Notes: generated by a model from the letters alone, not told the origin. Positions 9,570-17,796 are shown, numbered from the stretch's first letter. The stretch: 64,000 nucleotides of DNA from JBQTHD01 sp052390275 (GCA_052390275.1 JBQTHD010000010.1:62001-126000), one strand, 5' to 3'. Program-made: numbers and translations.

Positions 9570-9640
9570 GCAACCACCTCGCCCACCCCGACCATGGGAA
9601 TGACCGCCAGCCCCGAGGTCAGCACCGCATAACCACCTCG
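9541..9640. repeat. 59-bp imperfect tandem duplication at the cofD-cofE junction
   Basis: The stretch ATGACCGCCAG(G/C)CCCGAGGTC (plus strand) occurs at 9541 and again at 9600, with following bases also matching. On the coding strand each copy carries GTGCTGACCTCGGG, the cofE start. The first copy overlaps the cofD stop but leads to a stop after about 22 codons; the second leads into full cofE. Confidence 0.85.
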
Positions 9641-10545
9641 GCGAGGCGGATGGCCGAGGTGATGTCGCTCATGATCGTGGGGGCCACCACCGCCCGCACG
9701 CCCTCGTCCTCCACCCGACCGGCCAGGGCGGCATCGGCGGTGTCGAGCACCAATGTCGCGGCCACCGGGGCGTAGAGGCGGGCGACTCCCACGACGGAAA
9801 CCTCGTGGCCCAGTTCGCGCATGAGGCGGGCGGCCGGGCCCCGCAGAGCGGCGCCGGCCACGATGGGCGACACCGCCACGGTGGCCTCCCGGCGGGCGGC
9901 CACTGCCATTTCCATGCCGTCGACGGCCAGGATGGGCGCAATGGAGACCATGGGGTTGGACGGGCAGATGACCACCCGCTCGGCCGTCTCCAACGCCTCG
10001 ATCACCCCGGGTGCCGGCTGAGCCGTCTCGGCTCCGTCGAAGGAGACCGCCGAGACGGCCACCTGGTGGGCCCGGCGAACGAAATAGTCCTGGAAGTCCA
10101 CTTCGACGTCGTCGTGGGCCAATCGCAACCGGGTGGTCAGGCGCTCATTGGTGGCCGGCAACACGGTGGAGTTCAGGCCCCAGGCCCGGGCCATCTCCGC
10201 CGTCACCTCCGCCAGGGTGGCGCCGGCGCCCAGCCTGCCGGTACGGAACAAGTGGGTGGCCAGGTCGCGATCGCCCAGACGGAACCAACCCAGGTCCGAT
10301 CCGTAGCGGCCCAGGGCTTCGGCCCCCGACCAGGTCTCCTGCCCCAGGCCCCAGCCCCGTTCCGGGTGGGAGGCGCCGGCCAGGGTGTAAATGACGGTGT
10401 CGATGTCGGGTGAGACCCGCAGGCCGTGGATGATCAGATCGTCGCCGGTGTTGACGATGGCCCGCACCGCGGGCCCCCCGGCCACGGCCACCAGGCCCCG
10501 GAGCATGCGGGCGCCGCCGACCCCCCCGGCTAGTGCCGTGACCAT
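9619..10545 (-). CDS. cofD: 2-phospho-L-lactate (phosphoenolpyruvate) transferase
   Basis: Forms (dehydro-)F420-0 from Fo and the nucleotide-activated C3 acid. The start MVTALAGGVGGARMLRGL holds the family's nucleotide-binding GGVGGARM motif. Further blocks are IVNTGDDLIIHGLRVSPDIDTVIYTLAG, WFRLGDRDLATHLFRT, CPSNPMVSIAPIL and SPIVAGAALRGPA. 308 residues from the ATG at 10545, the normal length. The first eight bases of the gene coincide with the end of a dispersed repeat (10538-10702), so its promoter region is repeat-derived. Confidence 0.95.
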   Translation of the reverse strand: MVTALAGGVGGARMLRGLVAVAGGPAVRAIVNTGDDLIIHGLRVSPDIDTVIYTLAGASHPERGWGLGQETWSGAEALGRYGSDLGWFRLGDRDLATHLFRTGRLGAGATLAEVTAEMARAWGLNSTVLPATNERLTTRLRLAHDDVEVDFQDYFVRRAHQVAVSAVSFDGAETAQPAPGVIEALETAERVVICPSNPMVSIAPILAVDGMEMAVAARREATVAVSPIVAGAALRGPAARLMRELGHEVSVVGVARLYAPVAATLVLDTADAALAGRVEDEGVRAVVAPTIMSDITSAIRLAEVVMRC

Positions 10546-10702
10546 GAGCGCTTGCCCGCGTGGCCCATTCCATGAGGTTCGGCCAGAAGCGTCGCTGGCA
10601 AGGCCGCAGGACGAAGCCTCACCCTTTGCGCGTGTCGAGGACGAGAACGCCGCAGTCAGCGGCGGTTCTGGCCGGGGCAACGCGGCAATGGTTTGTGGTC
10701 AC
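10538..10702. repeat. Dispersed repeat family 2, copy A, upstream of cofD
   Basis: The left end GTGACCATGAGCGCTTGCCC and the reverse complement of the right end (GTGACCACAAACCATTGCCG) are imperfect inverted repeats. The left 26 bases recur at 23971 with two mismatches. No gene is recognisable inside. It fills, with the MITE-like copy at 10708-10874, the whole interval between cofD and the nucleotidyltransferase gene. Confidence 0.5.
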
Positions 10703-10707
10703 GGCAC

Positions 10708-10874
10708 TACTGCACCGTTTCGCAAGTTCGGAGTTACGTCTCGCCGGCTCTCGACGCCGATAGTTGCGTTGCTCCTCGCCCCAGTACGGCGAGGGTATCG
10801 AGGCTCCGGTGCGCCTTGCTCTCGACGCCGAGCGCTCGGCGACACGTCAACATGACTTGCGAGACGGAGCATTA
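10708..10874. mobile_element. MITE-like element, copy 1 (167 bp)
   Basis: Terminal inverted repeats are TACTGCACCGTTTCGCAAGT on the left and ACTTGCGAGACGGAGCATTA on the right. The interior includes GTCTCGCCGGC and CGCCGAGCGCTCGGCGACACG, shared with the copies at 12147 and 16571. No transposase is encoded, so it would need mobilisation in trans. It lies downstream of the nucleotidyltransferase gene stop. Confidence 0.75.
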
Positions 10875-10883
10875 GGGCGGCTA

Positions 10884-11669
10884 TCAACGGTGCGGGTGGG
10901 TCCCCAGGTTGGCCCCATGGGCCCGGACGTGGTCGTTGACCTCGTAATAGGCGTCGATCGACTCGCCGGCGTCGCCCCAAAACCCGTCGAGGACCTCGTG
11001 GCGCATGGTCCCGGCGGCCACGAAGGCGTTGTTCACATCGGTGATCTCCAACTCGCCCCTTCCTGACGGCTTGAGGTCCTTGATCAGTTCGAACACCGTC
11101 TGGTCATAGAAGTAGACGCCGATTACGGCAAAGGGGCTGGGGGGTTCGTCCGGCTTTTCCACGATGGCCTCTACCCGGCCGTCGGCCCCGATAAGGGGAA
11201 CCCCCAGGTGGCGAAGGTGGGCGGGGTCGCCCACCTCGGACAAAAGGATGCGGGCTCCCTGCGGTTGGCGGGTGAAGTTCTCGCACGCCGGCCGCAGCGA
11301 TCCGCCGAGGATGTTGTCGGCCAGCATCACCACCACCGGTTGCCCGTCGGCGAAAGGCTCGGCCAACCCCAGAGCCTCGGCGATACCCCCGGCCCGTTCC
11401 TGGTAGGCGTAGGAAAGCTGGCCCAGGCCGTACCCGTGCCCGCTGCCCAGCAGGCGCAGGAACTCCCCGGCGTGGGTGCCCCCGGTGACCAGCATGACCT
11501 CGTTGACCCCGGCGTTGACCAGGGCCTCGATGGCGTAGTTGACCATCGGGCGGTCATAGATGGGCAGGAGGTGTTTGTTGGTGATCCGGGTCAACGGGTA
11601 CAGCCGGGTGCCCGAACCACCGGCCAGGATCACGCCTCTCACCGGGGCCGACGGTAGCCGGGCAGCCAC
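10884..11669 (-). CDS. Glucose-1-phosphate thymidylyltransferase-like sugar nucleotidyltransferase
   Basis: RmlA-family enzyme making an NDP-sugar from sugar 1-phosphate. The nucleotide-binding motif GVILAGGSGTRLYPLT and IYDRPMVNYAIEALVNAG open the protein; VVVMLADNILGGSL and IVEKPDEPPSPFAVIGVYFYD follow, ending with ELEITDVNNAFVAAG. 261 residues, shorter than classical RmlA (about 290), fitting the short actinobacterial form. It precedes a run of GT4 glycosyltransferases, so it probably supplies donor sugar for a surface glycan. The GTG start lies only 33 bp from the divergent gene at 11703. Confidence 0.88.
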   Translation of the reverse strand: MAARLPSAPVRGVILAGGSGTRLYPLTRITNKHLLPIYDRPMVNYAIEALVNAGVNEVMLVTGGTHAGEFLRLLGSGHGYGLGQLSYAYQERAGGIAEALGLAEPFADGQPVVVMLADNILGGSLRPACENFTRQPQGARILLSEVGDPAHLRHLGVPLIGADGRVEAIVEKPDEPPSPFAVIGVYFYDQTVFELIKDLKPSGRGELEITDVNNAFVAAGTMRHEVLDGFWGDAGESIDAYYEVNDHVRAHGANLGTHPHR

Positions 11670-11702
11670 GACGAGCCGGCTGGAGACTCGGGAGGCTCGT
11701 TA

Positions 11703-12149
11703 GTGTCGGCACGGATGAGCGGGCGGAGCGGGTCGGAGGGTGCAGACGACACGGCTGCTGCCGTCGATGACCTGGCCGACCGGATCGGCGATCTGGAGGA
11801 GGCGGTCAGCGAACTGCGCCGGTCGGTCAGCGAATTGGGCCGGCGCCTGGCGTTGGATCTTCCCCAGATGCTGTCCCGTCACCGCCAGGCCATTATCGAG
11901 GCGACAACCGGGACGGTTCCTCCGGAACCGAGATCGGTCGCGGGCCAGCCGGAATCAGAGTCTGCGGCCGACGGGTCCCAGTCGCCCCCTGACCCCGCAG
12001 CCAACCCGGCCGGCGCCGGCGCCGGAGCACGCGGCGTTGCCACCGACGTCGGCCGGGCGCCGGATGAGTCCTCCGCCGCCGGCCAAGGCGACGGAGAGCC
12101 CGCTCGAAGCCGGCGGGTCCGCCGCCTCCGCCGGGGTCCAGACCACTAG
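11703..12149 (+). CDS. Hypothetical coiled-coil protein
   Basis: 148 residues from a GTG at 11703 (an in-frame ATG lies at 11715). Residues 20-60 form a predicted coiled coil with leucine/valine heptads (VDDLADRIGDLEEAVSEL, repeated as SELGRRLALDLPQML). The rest is Ala/Gly/Pro-rich and disordered, ending in a basic RSRRVRRLRRG tail. No family recognised. The stop codon TAG is the first three bases of a MITE-like element, so the original C-terminus may have been replaced by insertion. Divergent from the nucleotidyltransferase gene. Confidence 0.55.
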   Translation: MSARMSGRSGSEGADDTAAAVDDLADRIGDLEEAVSELRRSVSELGRRLALDLPQMLSRHRQAIIEATTGTVPPEPRSVAGQPESESAADGSQSPPDPAANPAGAGAGARGVATDVGRAPDESSAAGQGDGEPARSRRVRRLRRGPDH

Positions 12150-12227
12150 TGCACCGTTTCGCAAGTTCCAGTTACGTCTCGCCGGCGCTCGGCGACAGGT
12201 CAACATGACTTGCGAAACGGAGCACTA
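12147..12227. mobile_element. MITE-like element, copy 2 (81 bp)
   Basis: The best-preserved copy: left end TAGTGCACCGTTTCGCAAGT and right end ACTTGCGAAACGGAGCACTA are inverted repeats with a single mismatch over 20 bases. It has a short interior (CGCCGGCGCTCGGCGACAGG and so on) shared with the other copies. Its left end gives the stop codon of the upstream gene and its right end lies 33 bases before the GT4 start at 12261. Confidence 0.85.
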
Positions 12228-12260
12228 AGGCCGCATCGCCAACGCCCTGCCTTATCGACC

Positions 12261-13409
12261 GTGCGAATCGCCTTTGATGCCACCCCACTGATCGGACCTC
12301 GTACCGGCATTGGTTGGTACACCGCTGAACTGATGGCAGCGGTGGCCGGCCAGGCGCCGGGGGATGAGGTGATTGGCCTTCCCATCACCTGGAGGCGGGC
12401 GGGGCTGGCTGAGTTGGGGGACAACCCTCCCGCCAACCTGACCGTCGTCGGGCGGTTCGCTCCGGCCCGGCCGCTGTGGTGGATGTGGAGCCGCGTTCCA
12501 TGGCCGCCTCTGGAGTGGTTGGTGGGTTGCGACGTCTTTCACGCCACCAACTTCCTGGCTCCCCCAACGTGGCGGGTTCCCACCGTTGTCACCGTCCACG
12601 ACGTGGGTTTCGCCCGCCATCACACGGGCGTGGACCCCGGAGTGGCTCGAATGGCGGCCTTGTTGCCCAAGGTGCTGGACCGGGCGTCGGCCATCGTGGC
12701 CGTGTCCCGCTTCACTGCCGACGAACTCAGTGCGTGGCTGCCCCGGGTCACCGACCGGATCCGGGTCATCCCCGGGGGCCCCCGGCGGCGGCCCAGTGCT
12801 CTGACCCACTTGGCAATGGTTGGGGGTCAGGGCACCGGTACAGGAACGGGCCAGGGCAGTCCGGTTCCGCCCGGGGATGAGTTCGCCCTGGTTCTGGGCA
12901 CCCTGGAACCCCGCAAGAACGTGGCCTTCGCTCTCGATGCCCTGGCCGTCCTGAGGGCCCGGGGGGTCAAACTTCGACTGGTGCTTGCCGGAGGTACCAG
13001 CCCGCTGCTCGACGTCGAGGCCCTCATGGCCGAGCGGGACCTGGGTGCAGATGCCGTCATCCGAACCGGATACCTCGCCGACGGCGAGGTGGCGGGGCTT
13101 ATGGCCGATGCCAGCCTTTTGGTGTTTCCCTCGCTGTACGAGGGGTTCGGAATGCCCCTGGTCGAGGCCATGGCCGCCGGCCTGCCGGTGGTGGCGGCCC
13201 GGGCCGGGGCCACTCCCGAGACGGTGGCCGATGCCGCAGCCCTGGTGGAGCCGGGCGACTCCGCCGGGCTGGCTGATGCCATCGAGCAGGTTGCCTTTGA
13301 CGAAACCTTCAGGGCCGACCTGGTGGCAAGGGGAACCAAGCGAGCTGCCGCCTTCAGCTGGGACCACTCCGCCCGAGCCACCCTGGAGGTGTACCGCCAA
13401 GTGGTTTGA
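12261..13409 (+). CDS. Glycosyltransferase family 4
   Basis: GT-B fold retaining glycosyltransferase, 382 residues from the GTG at 12261. The N-terminal VRIAFDATPLIGPRTGIGWYTAEL is a typical acceptor-domain start with the GIGxYT loop; LGTLEPRKNVAFALDAL opens the donor domain and SLYEGFGMPLVEAMAAGLPVVA is the GT4 EX7E motif. A Gly/Thr-rich insertion (GTGTGTGQG) sits between the domains. First of three related transferases here, probably assembling a cell-surface or exported glycan. The sugar and acceptor cannot be told from sequence. Confidence 0.88.
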   Translation: MRIAFDATPLIGPRTGIGWYTAELMAAVAGQAPGDEVIGLPITWRRAGLAELGDNPPANLTVVGRFAPARPLWWMWSRVPWPPLEWLVGCDVFHATNFLAPPTWRVPTVVTVHDVGFARHHTGVDPGVARMAALLPKVLDRASAIVAVSRFTADELSAWLPRVTDRIRVIPGGPRRRPSALTHLAMVGGQGTGTGTGQGSPVPPGDEFALVLGTLEPRKNVAFALDALAVLRARGVKLRLVLAGGTSPLLDVEALMAERDLGADAVIRTGYLADGEVAGLMADASLLVFPSLYEGFGMPLVEAMAAGLPVVAARAGATPETVADAAALVEPGDSAGLADAIEQVAFDETFRADLVARGTKRAAAFSWDHSARATLEVYRQVV

Positions 13410-13452
13410 GGCCCTTATCCTGGAGGCCCACGCCCGCCAGGACCGGGAGTTC

Positions 13453-13608
13453 TTGATCAGCCAGCAGATCGTTGACGGGTACCGTCGAATTCCGCCGGCC
13501 ACACCCGACGAGTGGGGTGATCTGGCCGCAATGGGCGAGGGAGCCTCTGTCGACCTGATGACGCGTCTGGATTCTGAGGAACGCGCCGGCGGATTTGGTC
13601 CATGGTGA
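13453..13608 (+). CDS. Probable antitoxin of the MazF-type toxin
   Basis: A short acidic frame, about 51 residues from a TTG at 13453 that has GGGAG just upstream; the frame is open further back, so the start is tentative. It reads VDGYRRIPPATPDEWGDLAAMGEGA and ends GGFGPW. The stop overlaps the ATG of the toxin (ATGGTGA), the usual arrangement of coupled toxin-antitoxin genes. The GYRRIP...W pattern is common in small partners of MazF proteins in actinobacteria. Called mainly from position. Confidence 0.6.
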   Translation: MISQQIVDGYRRIPPATPDEWGDLAAMGEGASVDLMTRLDSEERAGGFGPW

Positions 13609-14423
13609 ACCGGGGGGATGTGTGGTGGTACGACGATGCCCGCGTGGGGCGACGGCCCTACCTGATCCTCTGCCGAGATGCAGCGATCCCAGTTCTCAAT
13701 CAGGTCCTGGCGGTGCCTGCCACTCGGACCCGCCGAGGAATTCCCACCGAAGTCCGCCTGGACGCCGCCGACGGGATGCCTCAGGACTGCGTTCTCAGCC
13801 TGGACAACGTCACCGTGATCCGGGTGGCGCTGTGCACCGAGCGAGTCACCCGCCTGGGACCGGAGCGGATGAGCGAGGTGTGCGCGGCGCTGGCCCGGGC
13901 CTCTGGCTGCGAACGAGCCCAGGCCCGCCGACCATGGCCGGGCACCATCCCCGCGGGGCGATGGGGGCACCGGTACTGTCGCCGCCGATGCGAGCTCGAA
14001 TTGCCCTCGCCCTCATGTGCGCGTCCGGACTTCTGGCCGCGGCTGCGATTCCGGCGGCCGGACTGCCTTCCGTTTCCTCGCCCAACGGGCCCATCTTTCA
14101 CGCCGATGCCCGGACCGGCGCCGCCCAGGTGGCCAGCCCCACCGCGGACCGCTCCGGCGGGGACAAGCCGGACGGCGAGAAAGGGTCAACCGACAGAGGG
14201 GATGGGGAGGCCAAGGGGGACGGGGGCGAAAACGGCGGTGCCCCGCCCAACGCGGACAAGCCGGGGGACTCCCCCGGCGATGAACCCGACCAGCCGAAGG
14301 TCGTGTTGGAGAAGCCCAACCCAGGGGTCCAGTGGGCCTTCGCCACCTACAGGGTTTATGCCACCCAGTTCGAGCCCACCGTCCCAGGCAGCGTGGAAGT
14401 GGCGGTTCCGGACAAGTGCGTGA
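13602..14423 (+). CDS. MazF/PemK-type endoribonuclease toxin with abnormal C-terminal extension
   Basis: The first 105 codons (to about 13916) are a complete MazF-like domain: the start VNRGDVWWYDDARVGRRPYLIL, the VLAVPATRTRRGIPTEVRL strand block, DCVLSLDNVTVI and the closing ERMSEVCAALARASGC, where homologues normally stop. Here no stop occurs and the frame stays open to 14423, adding a Pro/Arg-rich tail antisense in character to no known domain and overlapping the next gene by over 400 bp. Either the stop codon was lost, or a frameshift near 13916 removed it. Expected function is sequence-specific cleavage of mRNA, held in check by the preceding antitoxin. Confidence 0.65.
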   Translation: MVNRGDVWWYDDARVGRRPYLILCRDAAIPVLNQVLAVPATRTRRGIPTEVRLDAADGMPQDCVLSLDNVTVIRVALCTERVTRLGPERMSEVCAALARASGCERAQARRPWPGTIPAGRWGHRYCRRRCELELPSPSCARPDFWPRLRFRRPDCLPFPRPTGPSFTPMPGPAPPRWPAPPRTAPAGTSRTARKGQPTEGMGRPRGTGAKTAVPRPTRTSRGTPPAMNPTSRRSCWRSPTQGSSGPSPPTGFMPPSSSPPSQAAWKWRFRTSA

Positions 14424-15379
14424 AGTTCGCCGCCCTCCGGGACCGGGCCACTCTGGCTCTGCTCAAGTGCGGGGCCTCCTATTCCACCAGTCGGGACTAC
14501 CGCTTGGTGGTCCGGCGGGATGACGGGAAATCAGGAATCGTGCCGGTCAAAGAGGTGGGGCCGTGGAACATCGACGACAACTGGTGGTCGGCCCGACGGG
14601 GCGACGAGCCCCGGCGGCTTTTCGCCGATCTCCCAGCCGGCCGCCCGGCGGCCCAGGTGGCGTCGTCGGCTGGCTACAACCGCGTCCCGGACTGCAAGGA
14701 CCTTGAGGGCAAGCCCACCGGTCAGGCCGGTGGGGCCGACCAGTTCGGTCGTTGCGTTCGCAACCCGGCCGGGATCGATCTCTCGGTGGCCGCGGCCCGG
14801 GCGCTGGGCTTTGGTCCCTTGGAGAACGCATGGGTGGACGTGACACTCCTTTGGGAACCGGTGGAAGTGACGGCGGTGAACGTCCGCACCGGACTGGCCC
14901 TTACCGCCACCGGTGGGTCCCGGGTCACCGCCGGGCCGGTGACCATGGCCCCCTATGGCGGGGCGCCGAGCCAGCACTGGCGGCTGCATCCGGTCAACGC
15001 CGACGAGTACGCCCTGTCCGCCGGCAATTCCGGGCAGGTACTCGTCACCGATGGCGGATCGCTCACCCCCGGTGCACCCCTGGCCCAGCGTCCGCCCGGC
15101 GTCAGCGCCTTCGTCCACTGGCGGATGGTTCCCCACACCAACCTCTCACCTGGTGCGGCCAAGGCTGCGGCCGGGGTTGTCAGCCTGATCTCCATGGGCA
15201 GCCTGCAGATGGCCGACGCCGGTTCGGGCGGGCCACCGCCCGCCGTCCAGGTTCCGCCGTCGGCCGCCGCCGGTGCCACCTGGAGGCTGACCATCGTGGA
15301 GCCGCCGCCCCCGGCCGCCAAGCCGGACGCCGAGCCGACGAAGGGTCAGGCGGCGACACCGCCGGCCGCCGGGCTGTAG
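13988..15379 (+). CDS. Secreted protein with C-terminal ricin-type lectin domain
   Basis: 463 residues. An N-terminal signal peptide (RARIALALMCASGLLAAAAIPAAGL) is followed by a charged Gly/Asp/Lys/Pro-rich linker to about residue 105. A central domain contains GIVPVKEVGPWNIDDNWW and NPAGIDLSVAAARALGF, reminiscent of secreted double-psi or SH3-like domains. The C-terminal part has beta-trefoil features (GAPSQHWRLHPVNADEYALSA and AAGATWRLTIVEP, the QxW-type repeats). Probably binds carbohydrate outside the cell, fitting its position among glycosyltransferases. The upstream toxin frame overlaps its 5' end. Catalytic function unknown. Confidence 0.7.
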   Translation: MRARIALALMCASGLLAAAAIPAAGLPSVSSPNGPIFHADARTGAAQVASPTADRSGGDKPDGEKGSTDRGDGEAKGDGGENGGAPPNADKPGDSPGDEPDQPKVVLEKPNPGVQWAFATYRVYATQFEPTVPGSVEVAVPDKCVKFAALRDRATLALLKCGASYSTSRDYRLVVRRDDGKSGIVPVKEVGPWNIDDNWWSARRGDEPRRLFADLPAGRPAAQVASSAGYNRVPDCKDLEGKPTGQAGGADQFGRCVRNPAGIDLSVAAARALGFGPLENAWVDVTLLWEPVEVTAVNVRTGLALTATGGSRVTAGPVTMAPYGGAPSQHWRLHPVNADEYALSAGNSGQVLVTDGGSLTPGAPLAQRPPGVSAFVHWRMVPHTNLSPGAAKAAAGVVSLISMGSLQMADAGSGGPPPAVQVPPSAAAGATWRLTIVEPPPPAAKPDAEPTKGQAATPPAAGL

Positions 15380-15410
15380 GCCCGGGACGACACCATGGCC
15401 TGCCCCTGAG

Positions 15411-16556
15411 GTGTCGGAGTTCGACCCGCAGAATCCAACTCTTAGGATCGTCCGCTTGTCCGCTCGACCACCGGAGCCAGTGCGGGCTAGTCCGCCGGCC
15501 GGGCCGAAGGTGGTGCTCGTCACCGAACATCTCCGCCGCTTGGTTCCGGGCGGTATCGGGACATACGTCAAGGGATTGCGCCAGGGTCTTGGCCAACTCG
15601 CCGAACCCAGAATCGAGTTATGCGAGTGGCAGAGCCCGCTCCCCTCCCGGCTGGCCACCCGGGCATGGGCCCGGGGCGTGGCCGGCCCCCCACCAAGCGC
15701 CGGTTCGGTAATCCATGCGCCCTCGCTGGCAGTCCCTCCCTGTGGACGGCGACCGACCACTGTCATGGTCCACGACCTGGCCTGGCGGCGGGTGCCCGGA
15801 GCCTTCACCCCCCGCGGCCGGCGCTGGCACGATCAGGCCCTGGCCCGGGTACTGGCTTCTGAACAGGTGATTCTGGCCCCCTCCGCCGCCACCGCGGACG
15901 ATCTCATGGCCGCCGGAGCCGCGTCCGAACGGATCGAAGTGATCCCCGAAGGGGCTGATCACCTGGTGGCGCCGGACCCGGCGGCCACCACCCGGCTGCT
16001 TTCGGACCTGGGCATCGCAGGCGATTTCGTCCTCAGCGTCAGCACGCTGGAGCCGCGCAAGAACCTCCGCCGCCTGATCGAGGCCTACTTCACCGCCCCG
16101 CTCCCAGGGCGGGGCGGGTCCGGGTTCGCCGCCTTGCTGGTGGTGGGCCCCCGAGGCTGGGGGGAGCCTCTGCCTGAGAACGCCGCCACCCGAGGCCACC
16201 CCTATCCGGGTGGTGTCACCTTCGCAGGTCGGGTGGAGGACGCAGTTCTCTCGGGGCTCTACGCCCGGGCGCTTGCGCTGGCTTACGTCCCATTGTGGGA
16301 GGGCTACGGCCTGCCGGTGATCGAGGCCATGGCCGCCGGGCTGCCGGTGGTGGCCAGCCCGGTTCCCAGCGCCGGCGGGGCCACGTTGGAGGTGGACCCC
16401 ACCGACGTGGTCTCCATTGCCTCCGGCCTGGCTCGAGCCGTTGCGCCCGGTCCCGAGCGGGACCATCTGGTTGCCGCCGGGCGGACCCGAGCTGCGACCC
16501 TGACCTGGGCTGCGGCGGCTGCTGGGCACGTCGAAGTGTGGCGTTCGTTGGCATGA
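15411..16556 (+). CDS. Glycosyltransferase family 4
   Basis: 381 residues from a GTG at 15411. Domains: VVLVTEHLRRLVPGGIGTYVKGL near the start (GGIGTY loop), VMVHDLAWRRVPGAF, LSVSTLEPRKNLRRLIEAY at the donor-domain border and PLWEGYGLPVIEAMAAGLPVVA (EX7E). Second of three GT4 enzymes in the cluster and 31 bp after the lectin gene. About the usual length. Donor and acceptor unknown. Confidence 0.87.
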   Translation: MSEFDPQNPTLRIVRLSARPPEPVRASPPAGPKVVLVTEHLRRLVPGGIGTYVKGLRQGLGQLAEPRIELCEWQSPLPSRLATRAWARGVAGPPPSAGSVIHAPSLAVPPCGRRPTTVMVHDLAWRRVPGAFTPRGRRWHDQALARVLASEQVILAPSAATADDLMAAGAASERIEVIPEGADHLVAPDPAATTRLLSDLGIAGDFVLSVSTLEPRKNLRRLIEAYFTAPLPGRGGSGFAALLVVGPRGWGEPLPENAATRGHPYPGGVTFAGRVEDAVLSGLYARALALAYVPLWEGYGLPVIEAMAAGLPVVASPVPSAGGATLEVDPTDVVSIASGLARAVAPGPERDHLVAAGRTRAATLTWAAAAAGHVEVWRSLA

Positions 16557-16570
16557 GTACCGGTCGGCAC

Positions 16571-16640
16571 TAGTGCTCCGCTTCGCAAGTCATGTTGACG
16601 TGTCGCCGAGCGCTCGGCGTCGAGAGCAGGCCGCACCGGA
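16571..16640. mobile_element. MITE-like element, copy 3 (truncated, opposite orientation)
   Basis: Begins TAGTGCTCCGCTTCGCAAGT, then CATGTTGACGTGTCGCCG and AGCGCTCGGCGTCGAGAGCA. This matches the reverse complement of the right half of copy 1 for about 70 bases. No second terminal repeat follows, so it is a half-element. It sits between two glycosyltransferase genes and contains an ATG/CTG-like entry into the frame of the downstream gene. Confidence 0.75.
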
Positions 16641-16665
16641 CTCACCCCCCGCCGATGAGGCTGGG

Positions 16666-17796
16666 GTGGCCGGGTTGCGGGTCAGCTTGGACGTCTCGGC
16701 CGTCCCCACCGCCGCCACCGGTGCCGGTCGCTACGTGATCGAACTGGCCCGGGCCCTGGCTGCTCGGCCCGATGTGGCCCTTTCGGTCATGGCTCGGGCC
16801 CAGGACCCGGCCCGCTGGGGCCAGATCGGTGTCACCACCATCGCCACCGCCCCGTCGGCGCGGTTGGCCCGGATCCTCTGGGAGCAGACCGGCCTGGCCG
16901 AGACTCTGCGCTGGGCCGGAACCGACCTCCACCATGGGCCGCACTACACCATGCCATTGGCTTCGCCCCTCCCGGTGGTTGTGACCATTCACGACCTTTC
17001 GCTCATCACCCACCCTCAATGGCATCAACCCACCAAAGTCGCTTATTTCGGGCGGGCCATCCGCTTGGCCGCTGGGCGGGCCAATGCCCTCGTCGCGGTC
17101 AGCCAGGCCACCGCCGATCGACTGGTGGATCGGCTCGGGCCTCGGGCCCCGGTCCACGTGATTGCCCATGGCGTGGATCACCAACGCTTTCGTCCCGGGC
17201 CGGTGGTCGGCGACGCCGCCGTGTTGGCCGGATTGGGGGTTGGCTTTCCGTACGTCCTGTTCCTGGGCACCATCGAGCCCAGGAAGGACGTCGTGTCGTT
17301 GGTGGAGGCGTTCGGCCGCCTGACATCGCCCAGCGGAGGGCGCTCTGCCCATCCGGATCTGCGCCTGGTGCTGGCCGGCTCCCCCGGGTGGGGTACCGAA
17401 CCGGTGTCGGCCGCAATCGCCGCCAGCCCGGCGGCCTCGCGGATAGTGCGGTTGGGCCGGGTCGATGACGGCCATGTCCCGGCCCTGCTGCGGGGAGCGG
17501 CGGCGGTGGCCTACCCGTCCCTGGAGGAGGGGTTCGGGCTACCGGCGCTCGAGGCCCTGGCCTGCGGCGCGGCCCTGGTCACCACGACCGGGTCGGCCAT
17601 GGAGGAGGTGGCCGGACCTGCCGGGCTGCTGGTGGGTGCCGGAGACGTCAACGCCCTGGCGGAAGCTTTGGAGGCGTCGCTGGCCGGCGGGTCACATGTC
17701 GATGACCGCCGGCGTCTGGGTATAGAGGTGGCGGCCGGCTACACCTGGGCGGCCAGCGCCGCCGCTCACGTCGGCGTCTACCGATCAGTGCGATAG
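16666..17796 (+). CDS. Glycosyltransferase family 4
   Basis: 376 residues from the GTG at 16666, which has GAGG six bases upstream and starts just before the conserved LRVSLDVSAVPTAATGAGRYVIEL. The frame stays open upstream to 16573, so up to 31 extra residues could be read from the MITE-like repeat. Donor-domain motifs are LGTIEPRKDVVSLVEAF and SLEEGFGLPALEALACGAALV (EX7E). VVTIHDLSLITHPQWH is the usual GT4 motif in this subgroup. Third transferase of the cluster. Confidence 0.87.
   Translation: MAGLRVSLDVSAVPTAATGAGRYVIELARALAARPDVALSVMARAQDPARWGQIGVTTIATAPSARLARILWEQTGLAETLRWAGTDLHHGPHYTMPLASPLPVVVTIHDLSLITHPQWHQPTKVAYFGRAIRLAAGRANALVAVSQATADRLVDRLGPRAPVHVIAHGVDHQRFRPGPVVGDAAVLAGLGVGFPYVLFLGTIEPRKDVVSLVEAFGRLTSPSGGRSAHPDLRLVLAGSPGWGTEPVSAAIAASPAASRIVRLGRVDDGHVPALLRGAAAVAYPSLEEGFGLPALEALACGAALVTTTGSAMEEVAGPAGLLVGAGDVNALAEALEASLAGGSHVDDRRRLGIEVAAGYTWAASAAAHVGVYRSVR

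Noticed and set aside
12252..13970. Long open frame antisense to a glycosyltransferase
   Set aside because: High-GC shadow frame without family motifs; the plus-strand gene explains the region.
16573..16665. N-terminal 31 residues of the third glycosyltransferase as genuine protein
   Set aside because: They are encoded by a MITE-like repeat also present elsewhere, and a GTG with GAGG fits the family start better.
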